Source: Patagioenas fasciata
Taxonomy: Eukaryota; Chordata; Aves; Columbiformes; Columbidae
Direction: 5' to 3'
Length of the DNA stretch: 64,000 bases
NCBI RefSeq assembly: GCF_037038585.1
Contig: NC_092523.1
Span: 27,533,501-27,597,500, forward strand
Shown: piece after piece, positions 47,105 through 60,655 of the stretch
Layout of the letters: every line of letters starts with the position of its first letter
How positions within the stretch are numbered: the stretch's first letter is position 1
Made by a program: the position numbers and the translations under genes
Notes under the pieces: generated by a model
Told to the model about the DNA's origin: nothing
The model's database searches: none
What the model saw: only the letters and a program-made list of their open reading frames with translations

Positions 47105-49445
47105 CTTTTGCACAGAGTCACAAGATCACTGAGGTTAGGAGGAACTGCTGAAGATCATCTGATCTAACACGTCACCAACAGCAGGTTGCTCAGGACCATG
47201 TCCAGACAACTTTTGAATATCTCCAAGGATGGAGACTCCACAACATCTCTAGGCAACTTGCTCCAACACCCAATGAGTAAGACAGGGGGGTTTGTGTGTT
47301 TAAGTGGAACATTCTATGTATCAATTTGTGCCCTTTGCCTTTTGTCCTTTCACTGGATATCACTGACAGAAGTCTGGTCTGGTGTTCTTTACTCCCTCAT
47401 ATATGGATGCACATAGATAAGATGCTCCTGGAGCTCTCTCTTTTCCAAGCTGACTAGTCCCAGCTTTCTCTGCCTTTCCTCATGTTTCAAAATCTCCAGG
47501 CCCTTAGTTATCTTTGTGGCACTTCTCAGGACTTGCCAGTGTGTTCATGTCCTCTTGTACTACAGGGGAGCCCAGCACTGAACACAGTATTCCAAACACT
47601 GTATCACCAGTGCTGAGTAGCAGCAAGACCTGTTGGCAATGCTCTTCCTATTGCAATCCAGGAGGCCTTCTTTGCCACAACAGCACACAGCTGGTTTAGT
47701 TTCTTGTCTACCAGGACGCCAAGATACCACTCTGCAGATCTGCTTTCCAGCCTGCACTGATACATGGACTTATTCTTCTTACATTTCCTTTTGTTGAACT
47801 TCATGAGGTTCCTCTCTGCCCATTTCTCTAACTTGTCAATATTCTTTTGAGGGGTAACACAACCCACTCCTCCCAGTTTTGTATTGTCTGTGAGCTTGCT
47901 GATGGTGCAATTCATCACATCAGTGGGGTCATTATTCAACATTTTAAAACAGTATTTGCCCCAGTATCTACCCCTGGGTAAAAAACTAGTGATTGACTTC
48001 TAAGTGAACTTTGAGCTACTGATCACAAGACTCTGAGCCTGGTAGTTCAGACACTTTTCAGTCCACCTCACCTACACTTTATCAATTTGTCTAATCAGAT
48101 GTTATAGGAGATAGTGTCAAAAGCTTTACTGAAATCTGATAAAATCCAGTGCTCTCCCCTTGTCCACAAAGCTAGTCATCTAATCATGAAAAAGTATCAG
48201 GTTGGTCAAGCATGATTTCCCCTTCATAAATCAATGTTCACCATGCCCAATCACCATCTTGTTCTTCAGACATCTGAAAATGCTTTCCAGGATTATTTGC
48301 TCCATTACCTTCCCAAGAATCCAGGTAAAGATGACTGGCCTGTAGCTCAGCAGACCTTCCTTCTTGCCCTCTTTGAAGGTAGGAGTAATATCTGCTTTCT
48401 TCTAGTCCTCAGAAACTACTTCAAATGACTGTGATTTTTTTCCAAGATAATGAAGAGTGGCCTCAAGGTGACATTAGGCAGCATTTGTGGGTGCATCTCA
48501 TCAGAACCTGAAGACTTGTGTATGTCCTGTTTCTTTAAATGTTCCCTATCCTGATCTTCTATCAAGGCTCAGTCTTATTTGCTCAACTTTCCCACTGGTC
48601 TGAGCAGCATGGGATTCCTGAAGGTAGGTCTTACCAGCAAAGACCAACACAAAGGAGGCACTGAGTACCTTGGCATTCTCTATGTGCTTGGTCACCAGGG
48701 TCCCTGCCCCATTCAACAGTGGGCCCATGTTTTCCCTGGTTTTTCTTTTGCTGATGATACCTACAGAAGTCCTTAAATTTGCCTTCCATGTCTGTCATTA
48801 GATTTGTTTCCTGGTGGACCTTTGTTTTCTCATTACTCTCTGCATACTCAGACAGTGTCTCTATATTCCCTCCAGGTCACCTCTCTCTGCTTCTAGCTCC
48901 TGTGTGCTTCCTTTTTATGCTTGAGTTTAGCCAGGACCAACTTGTTTATCCATGCAGGCTCCCTGCTGCCTTGGCTCGATATTTTGCATACTGAGTAGGA
49001 CTTTTCTCTAGCTTAGAGGAAGAGATCCTTGAAAATCAACCAGATGCCCTGGACCCTTTTTCTATCCAGCAACATCTACCAAGGAACTCTTTCAAGCAAA
49101 TCTCTCAGCAGACTGGGTCTGAGGATGGAGTTAGCACTGTGGGGAGATCAAGAGTCCTGAAATCCAGGGATGTAATCCTGCTTTTTGCCTTGTTCCCTCC
49201 TCTCAGGATCCTGAACACCACCACTTCATGGTCAGTGCACCCAAAGCTTGCACATTCTTCTTTGAGAGTGTGAGGTACAGTGGTGCATCTTCCCTGGTTG
49301 TCTCCTCCATCACCTGTGTCAGGAAGTCGTCCTCCATGCATCCTAGAAGCCTTCCTGTATCGCTTTGGGGTTTTTCCACCTTTTTTTCCCTGATGTCTCT
49401 CAGTGTGAACTGTGAAGGTACTCTTACCTTTAGTAAATGGTAGGG
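47105..49445 (-). mobile_element. Old, long CR1 LINE copy (about 2.3 kb)
   Basis: This minus-strand CR1 extends much further 5' than the others. From its 3' end near 47,105 leftmost, it passes through the RT C-terminal region (47,450-47,800), the motif C region near 47,880 where FADD is mutated (SKLTDNTKLGG), and RT motif A sequence (about 48,110-48,150). Further upstream is ORF2 sequence before RT, recognisable on the plus strand from GGCCCATGTTTTCCCTGG and the CCACTTCATGGTCAGTGCA block (about 48,640-49,440). Divergence is high, with many frameshifts, so it is long dead. The upstream boundary is approximate. Confidence 0.85.
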
Positions 49446-52400
49446 TGACCAGATGGGTCTAGACTTTGATATTCCCGGTACCACCTGGACACTGGCTCAT
49501 TACTGGACACTTGTTCTACTTTATTAATTCTGTCACATTGACCAGCATGCACAGCCCACAGTAAAAGCTGTTGAACTCTATAATGCAGCATGGAACATGG
49601 TTTGACTCTAAACTCTCATCACTGTCATTTCTGCAAACGCTAACCTGTTCAGTGTCAGGTGGCTGTGATAGGAAGAATAGAAAGGGCTTTTGAAGGAAAA
49701 TACATTCCATCAGAAAGGTATAACAACAATATCCCAAGCCACAACTTAAGAGAATTTTCACTGTCATGTCTGACTATCTCAAAATATTGATAATTGACTT
49801 GGGGGGGAAGGGTGAGGAATGCAGCACTGAAATAAGCTGCTCTGCACAAACAGTAATCTTCATAAAACTCAATCACATTCCTTATACTTGCCAATCATGT
49901 CCAGCATTAGCCAAAAATTATGCTAGTCTTTGGAAAGCAGAAGAGACATTAAAATCCTTCCTCTTTAATAATTTACGCCAAGGTCTCAAAATATCTACAA
50001 AGAAATTGAAAGCAGAGTTGCTTTCAATATTTAAAACGTTATGAATATTCATCCTTCACTTTCACTATGGCTCCTGTCCACCACAAAGGCAAAGACAACT
50101 GTGCAAAATGTTTTCAATACTGTATCTAGTTAAATGCTTCTCTTCTCACATATGATTTGCAAGTCTGTAAATATTACTCAGGCCCCTGTTTACTTCGTAT
50201 CTGTACATAAAACATGCTGTTGAAAAACAAATCCTCATCCATTAGAACCTGATTTTTTGATGAAGTTTCCTGAAAAAATGTACTATGTTACAGACCATTT
50301 TCTGCATTGCTATTAATCCTTCAGCATTCCATGAAATCCTCTTTAATGCTGGTGAAATATTCAAAGAAAAAATAATTATAACTAAAGAAAAACTCTTTCC
50401 AATGGAACAATAGAAATCTTTGCACAGTTGCTAATAAGAGAACACTAAAAGTATATTTTGCCCTCCAAGCATATTCTGTCTGCATATATTTTTGCATCCA
50501 TGAAGAAGGAAATGTATAAAGAGACAAGCAGAACAGACTGCTTCTTCACCAATAACTTCATCCTTATTTTTATCTTGACATTATTTTGTTGCCTTGCTTT
50601 ATATTAAACATTGTCTCTGCAAGGGAAGAAATTTTTTAAAAAGTCAAATTCACCCAGTAGCTCCAGGAGGTGTTATTTGCAGTGTCCTAATAAATCAGTA
50701 AATTAGATACATAATAAATGTACTGGTCATACAGCTGAGATTGGACCCTGTCCAACATCACTCAACAGCTACTGATTTACATCTCCATAGAAAAGCAGGG
50801 AGCAATGCCCAAATGGCACAAACATGCACCTATCAGGGTCTTCGAAGAATCACATTCAGCCTTTTGCTGGTATCATCCCGGTGTGAATCCCTTGCTTCAT
50901 GGAGTCGGCCAAACTCTCAGCACCTGTGTTGGTTTTGAAGCAGTGGCAAAAAAATGGCAAGTTATGAAGTGGCAATAAGAATAAGGTCCCATGTTTCCCA
51001 ATATATTTCTCAGTGTGCATTGTACTTCTGTGCTGTTCATAGCCTATTCCCTGGGAACAATGTTGGTGACAGTGTTGTAGTAGGAGTAGAGTTCACTAAG
51101 AATGTTGCACTTCAACATCAGTCTCTAAAGTAGGAATACAGGCTCTTTGGGACCTCAGGATCAAGACTAGATTAATTATGTAAGGTGTGCTATGCAAAAA
51201 AAGCTGGGCCATTAGCAGAAAGGCAATCCCTCACTCAGCTTGTGTCAATCTGCAGATGAAGCATACATCCTAATGCACGATAGATTTAGAGACATGCTGT
51301 AAATAGCGATTTGACCTGAAGAACATAAGTGAACTTTCCTCGACATTTTATGAGAGTTGGAAGGAGGCTGTGTTCTCTGACAAATATTCCAACACCTGGG
51401 AATTTATTTGTTGGTATTTGTTGGTACCTTTGACACTCAGAGATTACAAGCCTGAAATTCAAGATTCAGCATCTAATATAATTTGAACTACAAGCAACAC
51501 AGTATCTTGAACTCTACAAGGTATGCCATGGAGCTCTTAAGGAGGCCCTAGCTAAGGGCCACAAGGAACAAGAGAATTTACAGCTGTGTTTCTGAATTGA
51601 AGGCTGTTATTGAAGCAGACACCAGGCAACTAACTGGTGTAGCTTATCCTGCTAGTAGTTGCTTGAAGGCAAAGCACAAGCAGGAACTGTAATCCACTAC
51701 CTTGAGACCACAACTGCAATTACTCAGCCCCGCATTTACAGGTTCCCATCTTCCTGCAGGGAGGTACTGGCACTGAAGCACAGGGCTTTCCAGACCAAAA
51801 GGCTGTGCAAGCAATGCAGGGCTCTTTCCCTAAGGGAAGAGCACACTGCTTGAGCACTGCCTGCCTGTAAATCCCCCACACATTTTCAGCACCTATTAAG
51901 GGAGGAATCCTGCTACTACAGGGCTTCTCATGCAAGAGGCTCCAATGCTGACAGGGCAGACAGTTATCTACGAAGCATCACACTTCTGTTCCACCACAGA
52001 GGCATGCCACTGTTTGAGCTGAGGGTTGCAAGCTGCCGAAGCTACAGCACTCTATAGTCAAGTACCCAGAAGCTTTTAAAATTTAAGTAAGTCTATCACT
52101 CACATTGTAACCCTTACCTCATCACCAATGGTAGTCAATGTATAAAAGGGAGGGCTTTCCTCACCTGATACAGTATTTTGTGTCACCTCGGTACCTGTGG
52201 GAAATTTACTGTGGGAAAGCAAGTAGAAAAATCAGCTAGTTTGATTATGTGAGGATATTCAATAGCAAGGCTCTTCTACCACATCTTCTGAACTGACATG
52301 TCATTGCATACATGCAGAGAATATTGTCCTCATTCACGGAGGCTGGTAGAATTTGTTATCCCCCAGCCCAGATATCTATTTTGGGATACAAGCAAGTAGG

Positions 52401-52576
52401 ATCTAAGCAGTGATCATGCAAGGAAAACCACCCTTGTGGTGTCACCTGGGCCCACATGTTAGCATTTTCAATCCAAATTAGCAATAAGGACAAGCCACTT
52501 AGAGCTATAGCTTGGACTATATACCTTGGAACACTTGTCTCAGAAGTTTAAAGTGATAGAGCAAGCAGTAACAGGC
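49446..52576. other. Intergenic DNA
   Basis: AT-rich and without a recognisable gene or element. Short open frames at 50,741-50,938 and 51,659-51,935 have no family match. Confidence 0.5.
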
Positions 52577-52815
52577 ACAATTTGCAACATGGGAAATTCC
52601 AGTCAAATACAAAGAAATGTTTTCATGCTGTGAGGGTGGTGACAGGGGAGCAGAGACCCAGGGATGCTGTGTGATCACCATCCTTGGAGATGCTGAACAC
52701 TTGATTGCACAAGGATTCCCACAGCTTCATGTAATGTGGCTGTATTCAAGCAGCGGATTTGACAGGATGACCTCCAGAGATCCTTTCCAATGTAAATCAT
52801 TACAACTCTACTATA
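52577..52815 (+). mobile_element. CR1 LINE 3' fragment, plus strand
   Basis: Sense-strand CR1 3' UTR pattern: CTGTGAGGGTGGTGACAGG, CCATCCTTGGAGATGCTGAA, then GATGACCTCCAGAGATCCTT near the end. Diverged, and it encodes nothing now. It has the opposite orientation to the other intergenic CR1 copies. Confidence 0.82.
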
Positions 52816-55800
52816 TATATCTATTTTTGTCATAAATTGCTCACACATAGTCCTAGCATTCCCAGGTATTCCAGCCCAGATACAAGGAAATCCAAATCCC
52901 TTCTGATAAGCAAAATTACTTCCATCTTCCATAAAGAACGTTTATGTATTTATAATGAGAAGATGCAGCTATACAGGAAGACAAAGGGCCATCCCTGAAA
53001 TAGTTATAGCCTTTTCACAGAAAGACTTAGAACCTAGAGCACTTATTTTAAAACAAACAAACAATACAAAACAAAACAAAAATAAAACAAACCCACACCC
53101 TACTATCAGTATACACATTTGGGGTTGTTTCTGAGTAAGCTTTGTTACCCAGTCTACTCCTACTGATGAACCAAGCTGTCTAGTGTTTCTTACATTCCAC
53201 ATCAACTGATGGTTAGTGTATACCTTTCAGCAATATGTTTTATAACCTTCTGAAAACATGAAACATTGACATGTGGAATTTGAATACATGAAAACATTCT
53301 CACCATATAAGTAGAAAACCCTGTTCAACTCTCACGACACGAAGGAATATTTCCAAAATATTGTTTGCTTTCTTTGGGAAATTCCATCCTCAACACACCT
53401 CCATAGAGGCTGCAATGGATTGCTTTAAAACAAGCAAACAAAACCAAATAAAAATCCACACACAAATTCTGAGAGAAAAGCTATGAGGGGAATCAAACAT
53501 TTGTCCTGTCAAAGCATTAAAAAAAAAAATACAAAGTGTGCTATATTTAAATTAACTTTAATAAGAAGTACAAAAAGATAATGTTAAGCAATATTTTGCA
53601 TGTGGTTAATAAATATTCTTCAACAGCAAGCAGTGACACATTCAAACATAAGTCCAGTTATTTCTTTTACATTTTAGAAAAGTAACAACTTTTTCCAGTT
53701 AAAACAAGGTCACAAATTACAGAATATTATTATCCTCTTTAATTATTTATAACTATGAAACCTACTAAATAAGTGAACTGTCACCCAGAAGATTTTGTAT
53801 GATGCTGATGTTCAAGGTTAAGTATACTTATATTTATCATGCAGTTTCTTACTGTGCATATTTGACTGGTGTTTAGTTTTCTTTAAAATTATTGGTTCCA
53901 TAATTATTGGTTTCCTTATTTCTTTTTAATATACTGGAAGCATCTATTTTCAAACTCTTATACATTTTCATGCCCAAGTGACTCACTAAAGTAGATTTGT
54001 CATCCAGCCCAGCTGAGAAATTGCTAACAATGTCTGAATCAGACTCCATATTATCTTTACTATTTTTTTTAAAATGGAGTATAACAAGATTTAGTGTAAT
54101 CACTTCAATTAATATTAAAGTGCCTTCAAATGTTTCCTAATAAAGTGACTATTCAGAGGGCAGAGGGTGAAGAGGTGCTGTTTGGGAACTGATTTTTTTA
54201 ACAGTTTATAGATACGGTGCATATTGTACATATGTATTCTAATAGATGTAAAGTACTACATTGCATTTCGTGCTAATGCAAAGCTACAGTAGCCTATAAA
54301 CTGATAAATTCAGCCAAAATGAACATCTAATAAAGAATATCAAAAGCAATTGATCAAAGCAATATCTTGTTCATTCTCTATTTCCATCCATCCTCAATAG
54401 CATAGATAGTTGGATGAAGTACTGGTAAACAAATATAATACTTCAACCTGTGGAAGCTCACCTCATTGAATATTAGATGAATGAAAGCACTCAGTGCAAT
54501 CATTAACAACCTTGAGCACATAAAGACACACTCCAGGTCACTTAATCAAGTGAAGTATTCACAACATTATATAAGGAATTAAAATGCTAAATGAAAAATA
54601 TAGCTTTTAAATCATCCAAAAATAAAAAATATATTCATATATCTTTATGTAGACACCAACACTAAAGTAAGAGTATATATCATCTTGCATATTTTAAAAC
54701 ATCCTCCAAATTCCTTTTTGTGAGTGTTATCACCTACTCCTAACTCACAGCACTTTCACAGTATTCTTAAAAGGCATTAATATCTAGCAGGAAAGAGAGA
54801 GATATCAAGTCCTGCATTTCAGTATGGTGGTCTCTTCCTTTAGGGGCTCATTTTCATGGATTAAAGAATTAAGCAACTCAGGTGTACTCTCCATCTGTAA
54901 AAAATCCTTACTGACTTCAGTGACATAGATGAATATCCTGAGGATGCTAACTAGTTTTATTTTAAATTCAGTGCAAATTTTGCACTGATCTCAGAGAGGT
55001 CAAGCCCTCAAAGTTTAGCTTCTTCCAGTAAGAAACAATCACAGACTCCAAAACATGAGTTCAAGAATTCACCTAGAAAGACCTGAATCTGAAAAATTAA
55101 ATAGTTTAAAGAAAAAAGTTATGTGATTAACATCTGCAATTAATTGAAATAAAATTTTGAGCCTTCAGCTTCTACTACTTAAGGTCTAAAGTGACAAATC
55201 ACTCACTGATTCTCAGATGGCTGCAATTAATAACTGGATTCAGAATAGGATTAATAGTTCTGGTTGTCAGGGAGTTTTGGTTATCTACAGAAATGAGGCA
55301 GAGGATGTCTCCTTGACTAAAAGAAAATAGTAAGTAAAAGAAGTAACGTTAAAGAGATACTTAAAGTTATATGGCAAACTGACAGCATTCTAGTAGAAGG
55401 TACACTGTCCCTGGGAAGAGGTGGAAGGAATCCTAAAACTGTGTTTTCTGAAGAACCACTCACTTTACTGGAGGCTGAAACATGAGCTGACTTTCACATA
55501 AATTCACTTAACTACTTAAACGTTTTGAAGTATTTAAGACAAGTACTTTATTTATGACATCAAATCATACCACACTCACACGTTAAATTTAGATTTCTTT
55601 AGACACTTGTACATTTATCATGCTGTTTGGTTTTTTTCTTTTTAAATGAAGCTGTTAAGCTGTCTTGGCTTATTTTCAGAAGTTTTCTTCCTCTGCTTTA
55701 AAACCCATTGCACTGCTTTCTAAATTTTAGCATTATGTGTCTTCACATAATGGGGTATAGGCTGATGTTAGCTTCATATCCATACTGAAATCATCTTTCA

Positions 55801-58200
55801 TGCAAATTTGTTAGGAATGGAAATGTTCAGAAGCATGGACTTCATCTATTTTGTGAAAGGCCAAAGCAACAACTTGTGCAGCCCTACACTTTCAGAATAG
55901 GAATGAGAGGTATGGAGGATGGATGCTTACTGTGCTTAAGTGAAAGTTACACCTCTTAAGGAAACAAAACTTGGAATTAACAAAGTTCTACTTAATTCCT
56001 GAACCTTTTTACCCCCTCCACCCTAGATGGCCCATGCTACAGGAAGCATACAACATTGCAAGGTTTTCACAGAGCAGTCAGCAGAAGCCTCTCAGTTTGA
56101 AAGGCACAACTCATGTCCCTCAAGTTCAGCAGAATTATGCAAGAAATATTTCAATTCTATATGCTCTAAAAGTTACTTTCCTACAATTCATATATGGTAA
56201 CAAAGGCTCAGAACTGAAGCTGAAACAAAAACACACATTACCTACTTCAAAGGCCTCTTCCTCATTCCACTGACAGGGTAACAAAGCCATTTTCTTTTCT
56301 TTTTCCCTTTCCTCCCCGATACATCCCTACCTCCTCACAGCTGCTTCTGGTTGCTTTCAGGAAGGCTGTTTATGGTCATTCCACTTTTAAAGTCTCACCA
56401 CTGCATGTGTTATCTATAATTGCTGGGAAGGGAGGGTGATTCAGTAAGGCTTCTGTTTGATGTCTCATGAAGCTCTCTCCCATGACTATAGAGGCAGACT
56501 AGCTTCATAATTTAGGATAATATTTGGTGGTATAAGTAGTCTCCCAAGTTAAAGCTCCTATCTCAGAACATCTACCATAATATTTTTTTTAAGATGCTCC
56601 ACAATGCAGCAGTTACAAGTTGAATTAACCCAGACATGAAGGTGAAGATAATTTCATTGGCTACAACATAATTGAGAAGTTTGGAAGCCACTCTTTTTAA
56701 AGCAATCTGTTAAGAAGTCTCCAGCAGGCAACCCTGGCTGATAAATCCTGCTGATCTCTATATTCTTCATGCTGATTTATAAATTACTGTTAAATTACTG
56801 ACCACATGCATCCAGAAGTACGTGCTCCAGTACTACACTGGAAACCTGTTTCATAAACCTTCTTCAGAATTATGGTAATTCCAATCCAAGTTTACCACAG
56901 TGTTATATCATTGTATTTATTATATTAATTTCTTAAGTCACACAAAAAATGACACCCTGACCCAATAAAAATTGGAAAAATTAATTAGATTAACATGTTA
57001 AGCAAAGCAAAAATTTCACTGGTGGATTCCAAGTGCAAGTCTTTGATAGCAAAGCAACTTGTGTTTGCTCACTCATGCTCTTTCTTCCCACTTTAAGTAT
57101 TTAAGATCAGCAAGTTTTACTCAAATTAAAAGCAGCTTCTAGATACTCAGGACATTTGTGAGACAAGCTTTAAAATCCCAGACACAGATTCTATACTGTT
57201 AAAAGGAAAGAAGGCCTAACTCTTTTATTCTTGTGTTCCTTGTGTAATGCTTGCATTCAGTTAAATGTTTACATTCAAATTCACTTATCCAGTTGTTAGG
57301 TTCACAAATTTGCAACTTGTGTGTAGACAGTTTACTCACTAGAAATGTTTCAGTAGAGAAACAATAAAGCATATTCCTTCCTCCCACAGAAAGAGTTTGC
57401 TTCAACACAGACCAACTGTACTAAATGTAAAAGTGAAACTTTCCTGGAGTGTATGCACTCAAAAGCCTTGCTGATGTTCACAATAACTGCTTGTGGATAT
57501 TTAAAGTGTATTGGGTTTCAATAAGTGTATTTATCTATTATGCTTATTTTTTGGTGTTTGTGTGCTGTGACTGTACCTTTAGCATGTGAAAAACACCTGT
57601 TGTTTTTTTTTTGTCTGACTCTAAGCATAACACAAGAGTAAAGAAAATGGTTAATGGATGGAAAAATAGTTGTAGCAAACAAAAGCAGTAGCAGCAGAGC
57701 TGACTAACAAGGGACATCATCGGCCTTCTCATGCAAACTGAAGATACACTGTTTGCATGCAGCTCTGAATTATACAGATGTTATCTTCCAGTGAAGATGT
57801 CTTGCTGGAGAAGACTTGTACTGTTAAAAACATTTGAGGGGGTCCCATTCGTGGATAAGGATGCAAAATCCTTCCTTATCAAGTAATCCAACATAGCTCT
57901 GAGCACACTCATGTTTGTAGTGGGGAGAGTTCTGACTATACAGTGTCATGCATGGAGCAATACACAACGTTGTTTAAACATTTTAAAGGGTTTTGAGGAC
58001 CTGGGATGTGGCCAAGGGTGAAACACAAACCTCTGTTTCTCCTGTCTGAGACCAGTGAGGTTCAGAGACTCCCTACATCTTGCTGATGCAAAGAGAAAGA
58101 ACTCCCACTAGGTCACAGGAAGGAAACCTCAGCTACAGAAAACATAATCAAGCTACTCAAGTCCAAGAGCAGTTTAGCATGGGCCTCCATTAAACTATAC
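52816..58200. other. AT-rich DNA downstream of GABRA2
   Basis: No gene is recognised. Simple repeats of AAAC type lie at 53,050-53,095, and an A-run at 53,520. An extended GABRA2 3' UTR could reach into this stretch, but the sequence does not show where the transcript ends. Confidence 0.45.
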
Positions 58201-60346
58201 AGCCAGAGCCCTTTGCCAAAAACAGAGTTAAAAGTAAAGGGTTTTTTTCTACAGTTCTAATATTTACAATTATTTGTACATATGTACATATTTATATATT
58301 TATTCATACCTAGACAATGTGACATTAAAGGGATAATTTATAATTTACAAATGAAACATTTTAAAAATGTATAATTATACCATGAAAAAACCTTTTTTTA
58401 TTGCTTGCCTTCCAGCCTTATGCTCATAATCACACTATTGCACACGCCTCCATGTTACATGGAAGATCAACATTTATATATAAATATATATGAAAATAAG
58501 GATATTTCAATTTTAATGTTCTGAATAAAGTGCTCATTTTTTAACTACTGTTGATGAGAAAGGTTTAATCTGACGGTTTAAGAAGAGGGACTTCAAGGGA
58601 TACGCACTTTGTCCATGCTTCTCCCTTTCATTTATAACTTACGCAATGTCTTTATTTTACTGATGTCAACTCTGTCTTAGCTATTAATTCTATTCATAAT
58701 ATGCATTTGTGACCTTGGCATCTATACTGTCACACAAAGTACAAACAGAATCACATTAAAAGCAAAGAAAAAAGCAAGAAAATAAACCAGCAAATAAAAG
58801 CAGTGTTTCTCTTTGTTTTTAGCACATTTCCATGTCTTAAGATATTCTTTTATTTGATTTTAGAAATATTTGTACAACTTTGTTAAACTCTGAACATACC
58901 TATTTTATGCACTATACTCAAGTACTGTACAAAACTGCAATAAATGACACTATACGACTACATATGTCTCTACTAGAAGACATCATCATAAAGGTGTATC
59001 TTTTTTTAAAGGTCAACTAATAACTGCTAATGTATGTGTGAATCAAAATATTTTTGCTTGGCCAAGTATACTAAAATCTAAATACAATACGCAATTATTA
59101 CTTATGTAATGATTTACCAGGCCTTTAGGGGCATAAAGAATCTTTGCAAAGGCTCAGATGAAAAACAATTTTACTGATCAGTATTAAATGTTCATATAAA
59201 ATTGCAAATGGCAGCTCCAATTTTGTTATATTTGTGTATACGAAATACAGCTGATACCTACAGATGATGCATGACCTTTTATTAAAAAAATAACATCCAA
59301 ATCTTAGCAAAACCACTTCTAGTATACAAAGTTTTTGTAAAGTTATGTCAGCGAAATGTAAAGTTGCAATTTACAAAAGCAGCAGTAAATTTTATTGTAT
59401 GGATAATATTCTGAACTTCAATAATGGTTCTTGTTTCCCTTGAAAAGAATGTTTTGTGGGAGAAACACAGGTAAATATTTTAATGGCAGGTTTTAGGGTA
59501 ACAATAAGCAAGGAAAAATAATGTATCATATTAGTGATATACTTAACCCTGAAAAAATTCTGAGTGCTTTTAAACCTGAAAATAATCCAATTAAGAACAA
59601 AATCAAAAAGCAAAGAAATTCAACTTTGCCAAACCAGACAACTTGGGTTAGCAACATGGAAAAAAAAAAAGGTGAAAAGTATAAGAGTTTCACTAGTGGA
59701 AGTTGGTTGATATTGGAAAATTTATTAACACTTGCTTTTCCCTGAAATCAATTAGAAGAGTTTATTAACAACTTCAAACAGGATAGAAGTAAGAAACTTG
59801 TGGCTTTTGCCATAGAGTAGTCTTTACTACCTCTTCAGCCTAACTAGTATCCAGAATGTTTGTCAACAGTAGAACCGTACGACCTCCGTATTCTGTTATG
59901 TACATGGGAACTGCTATTGTATGAAACAATTGCACCTTTTTAAAAAAATCACTTTTTTAAATGACAGTTTCTTTCATTAAAGTAGAATTAGTTACTTTAT
60001 AGAAAAATATTTTAACTTTAAATTAAAAAAATACTGTTCCTAAATAATCATGTAGGATCATATCTTCATTTCATTGTACGGAGAGAATATAATTCTGTGT
60101 ATTTGAATCCTAGTTTAACAGAACTCCCCTGGGTATAACTTTTGAACAGCTGGCTATATTTGCCATGGGTGCCATCTGTTTACAGACCCATGAATTTACA
60201 CTGTGTCCCTCCTTTGGAGATACACAGATATCTATATACACTCTGTACATAATGGTTCACAGATTAGCAGTTATTAGTCGTACTGTACATAGCAAACAAC
60301 CTATCTGATTAGAATGATGCTTTAAGTCCTCAGTGCAATTCAACTT
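58201..60346 (-). other. GABRA2: Probable GABRA2 3' UTR
   Basis: This directly follows the GABRA2 stop codon on the minus strand and is AT-rich and free of recognisable mobile elements. Candidate poly(A) signals (AATAAA on the minus strand) lie at 59,761-59,766, 59,721-59,726, 59,391-59,396, 59,278-59,283, 58,848-58,853, 58,651-58,656, 58,397-58,402 and 58,299-58,304. Which is used cannot be told here. Pumilio-type elements (TGTANATA) lie at 59,897-59,904, 58,281-58,288 and 58,261-58,268. The left boundary is a guess. Confidence 0.45.
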
Positions 60347-60655
60347 TTAGGTTGATGGCGCAAAGCCCAGTAAGACGGGCTCCCTGTTTAAATATGTAGC
60401 CCAATAGACTAAATTAAAAGTACCAAATAAGACTGGAAACACTATCCTAGACATTCTGTCAATTTTGCTGACACTGTTGAATGTCTTCTTTGCTTCCTGT
60501 GGCTTTGCTTCTGGTTTTGCCTTGTTGGGTTCTGCAGTTGTAGCGCTCTTGGAGATGGTTGGTAGCACTGAGTCCTTGGTAATATTTGGAGCATAGTTGG
60601 CAACAGCCACTGCATAGGCATTGTTTTTCTTAATGACAGACGCTTTTTCTTTTTT
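60347..60655 (-). CDS. GABRA2: GABRA2 last coding exon (intracellular loop end, TM4, C terminus)
   Basis: The terminal exon of the GABA-A receptor alpha2 subunit: 102 codons plus TAA. The acceptor is CAATAG before 60,655, and the exon opens in phase 0 with KKEKASV. It encodes the second part of the TM3-TM4 cytoplasmic loop ([39 protein letters not shown]), then TM4 ([20 protein letters not shown]) and a short extracellular tail ([13 protein letters not shown]). From family knowledge, [13 protein letters not shown] and ISKSATT are specific to alpha2 among the alpha subunits, and the loop contains the gephyrin and collybistin binding region that places alpha2 receptors at synapses. The tail is longer than the mammalian NREPVLGVSP. 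Earlier exons, including TM1-TM3, are not in the window and must lie beyond 64,000. Confidence 0.95.
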   Translation of the reverse strand, partial: KKEKASVIKKNNAYAVAVANYAPNITKDSVLPTISKSATTAEPNKAKPEAKPQEAKKTFNSVSKIDRMSRIVFPVLFGTFNLVYWATYLNREPVLLGFAPST

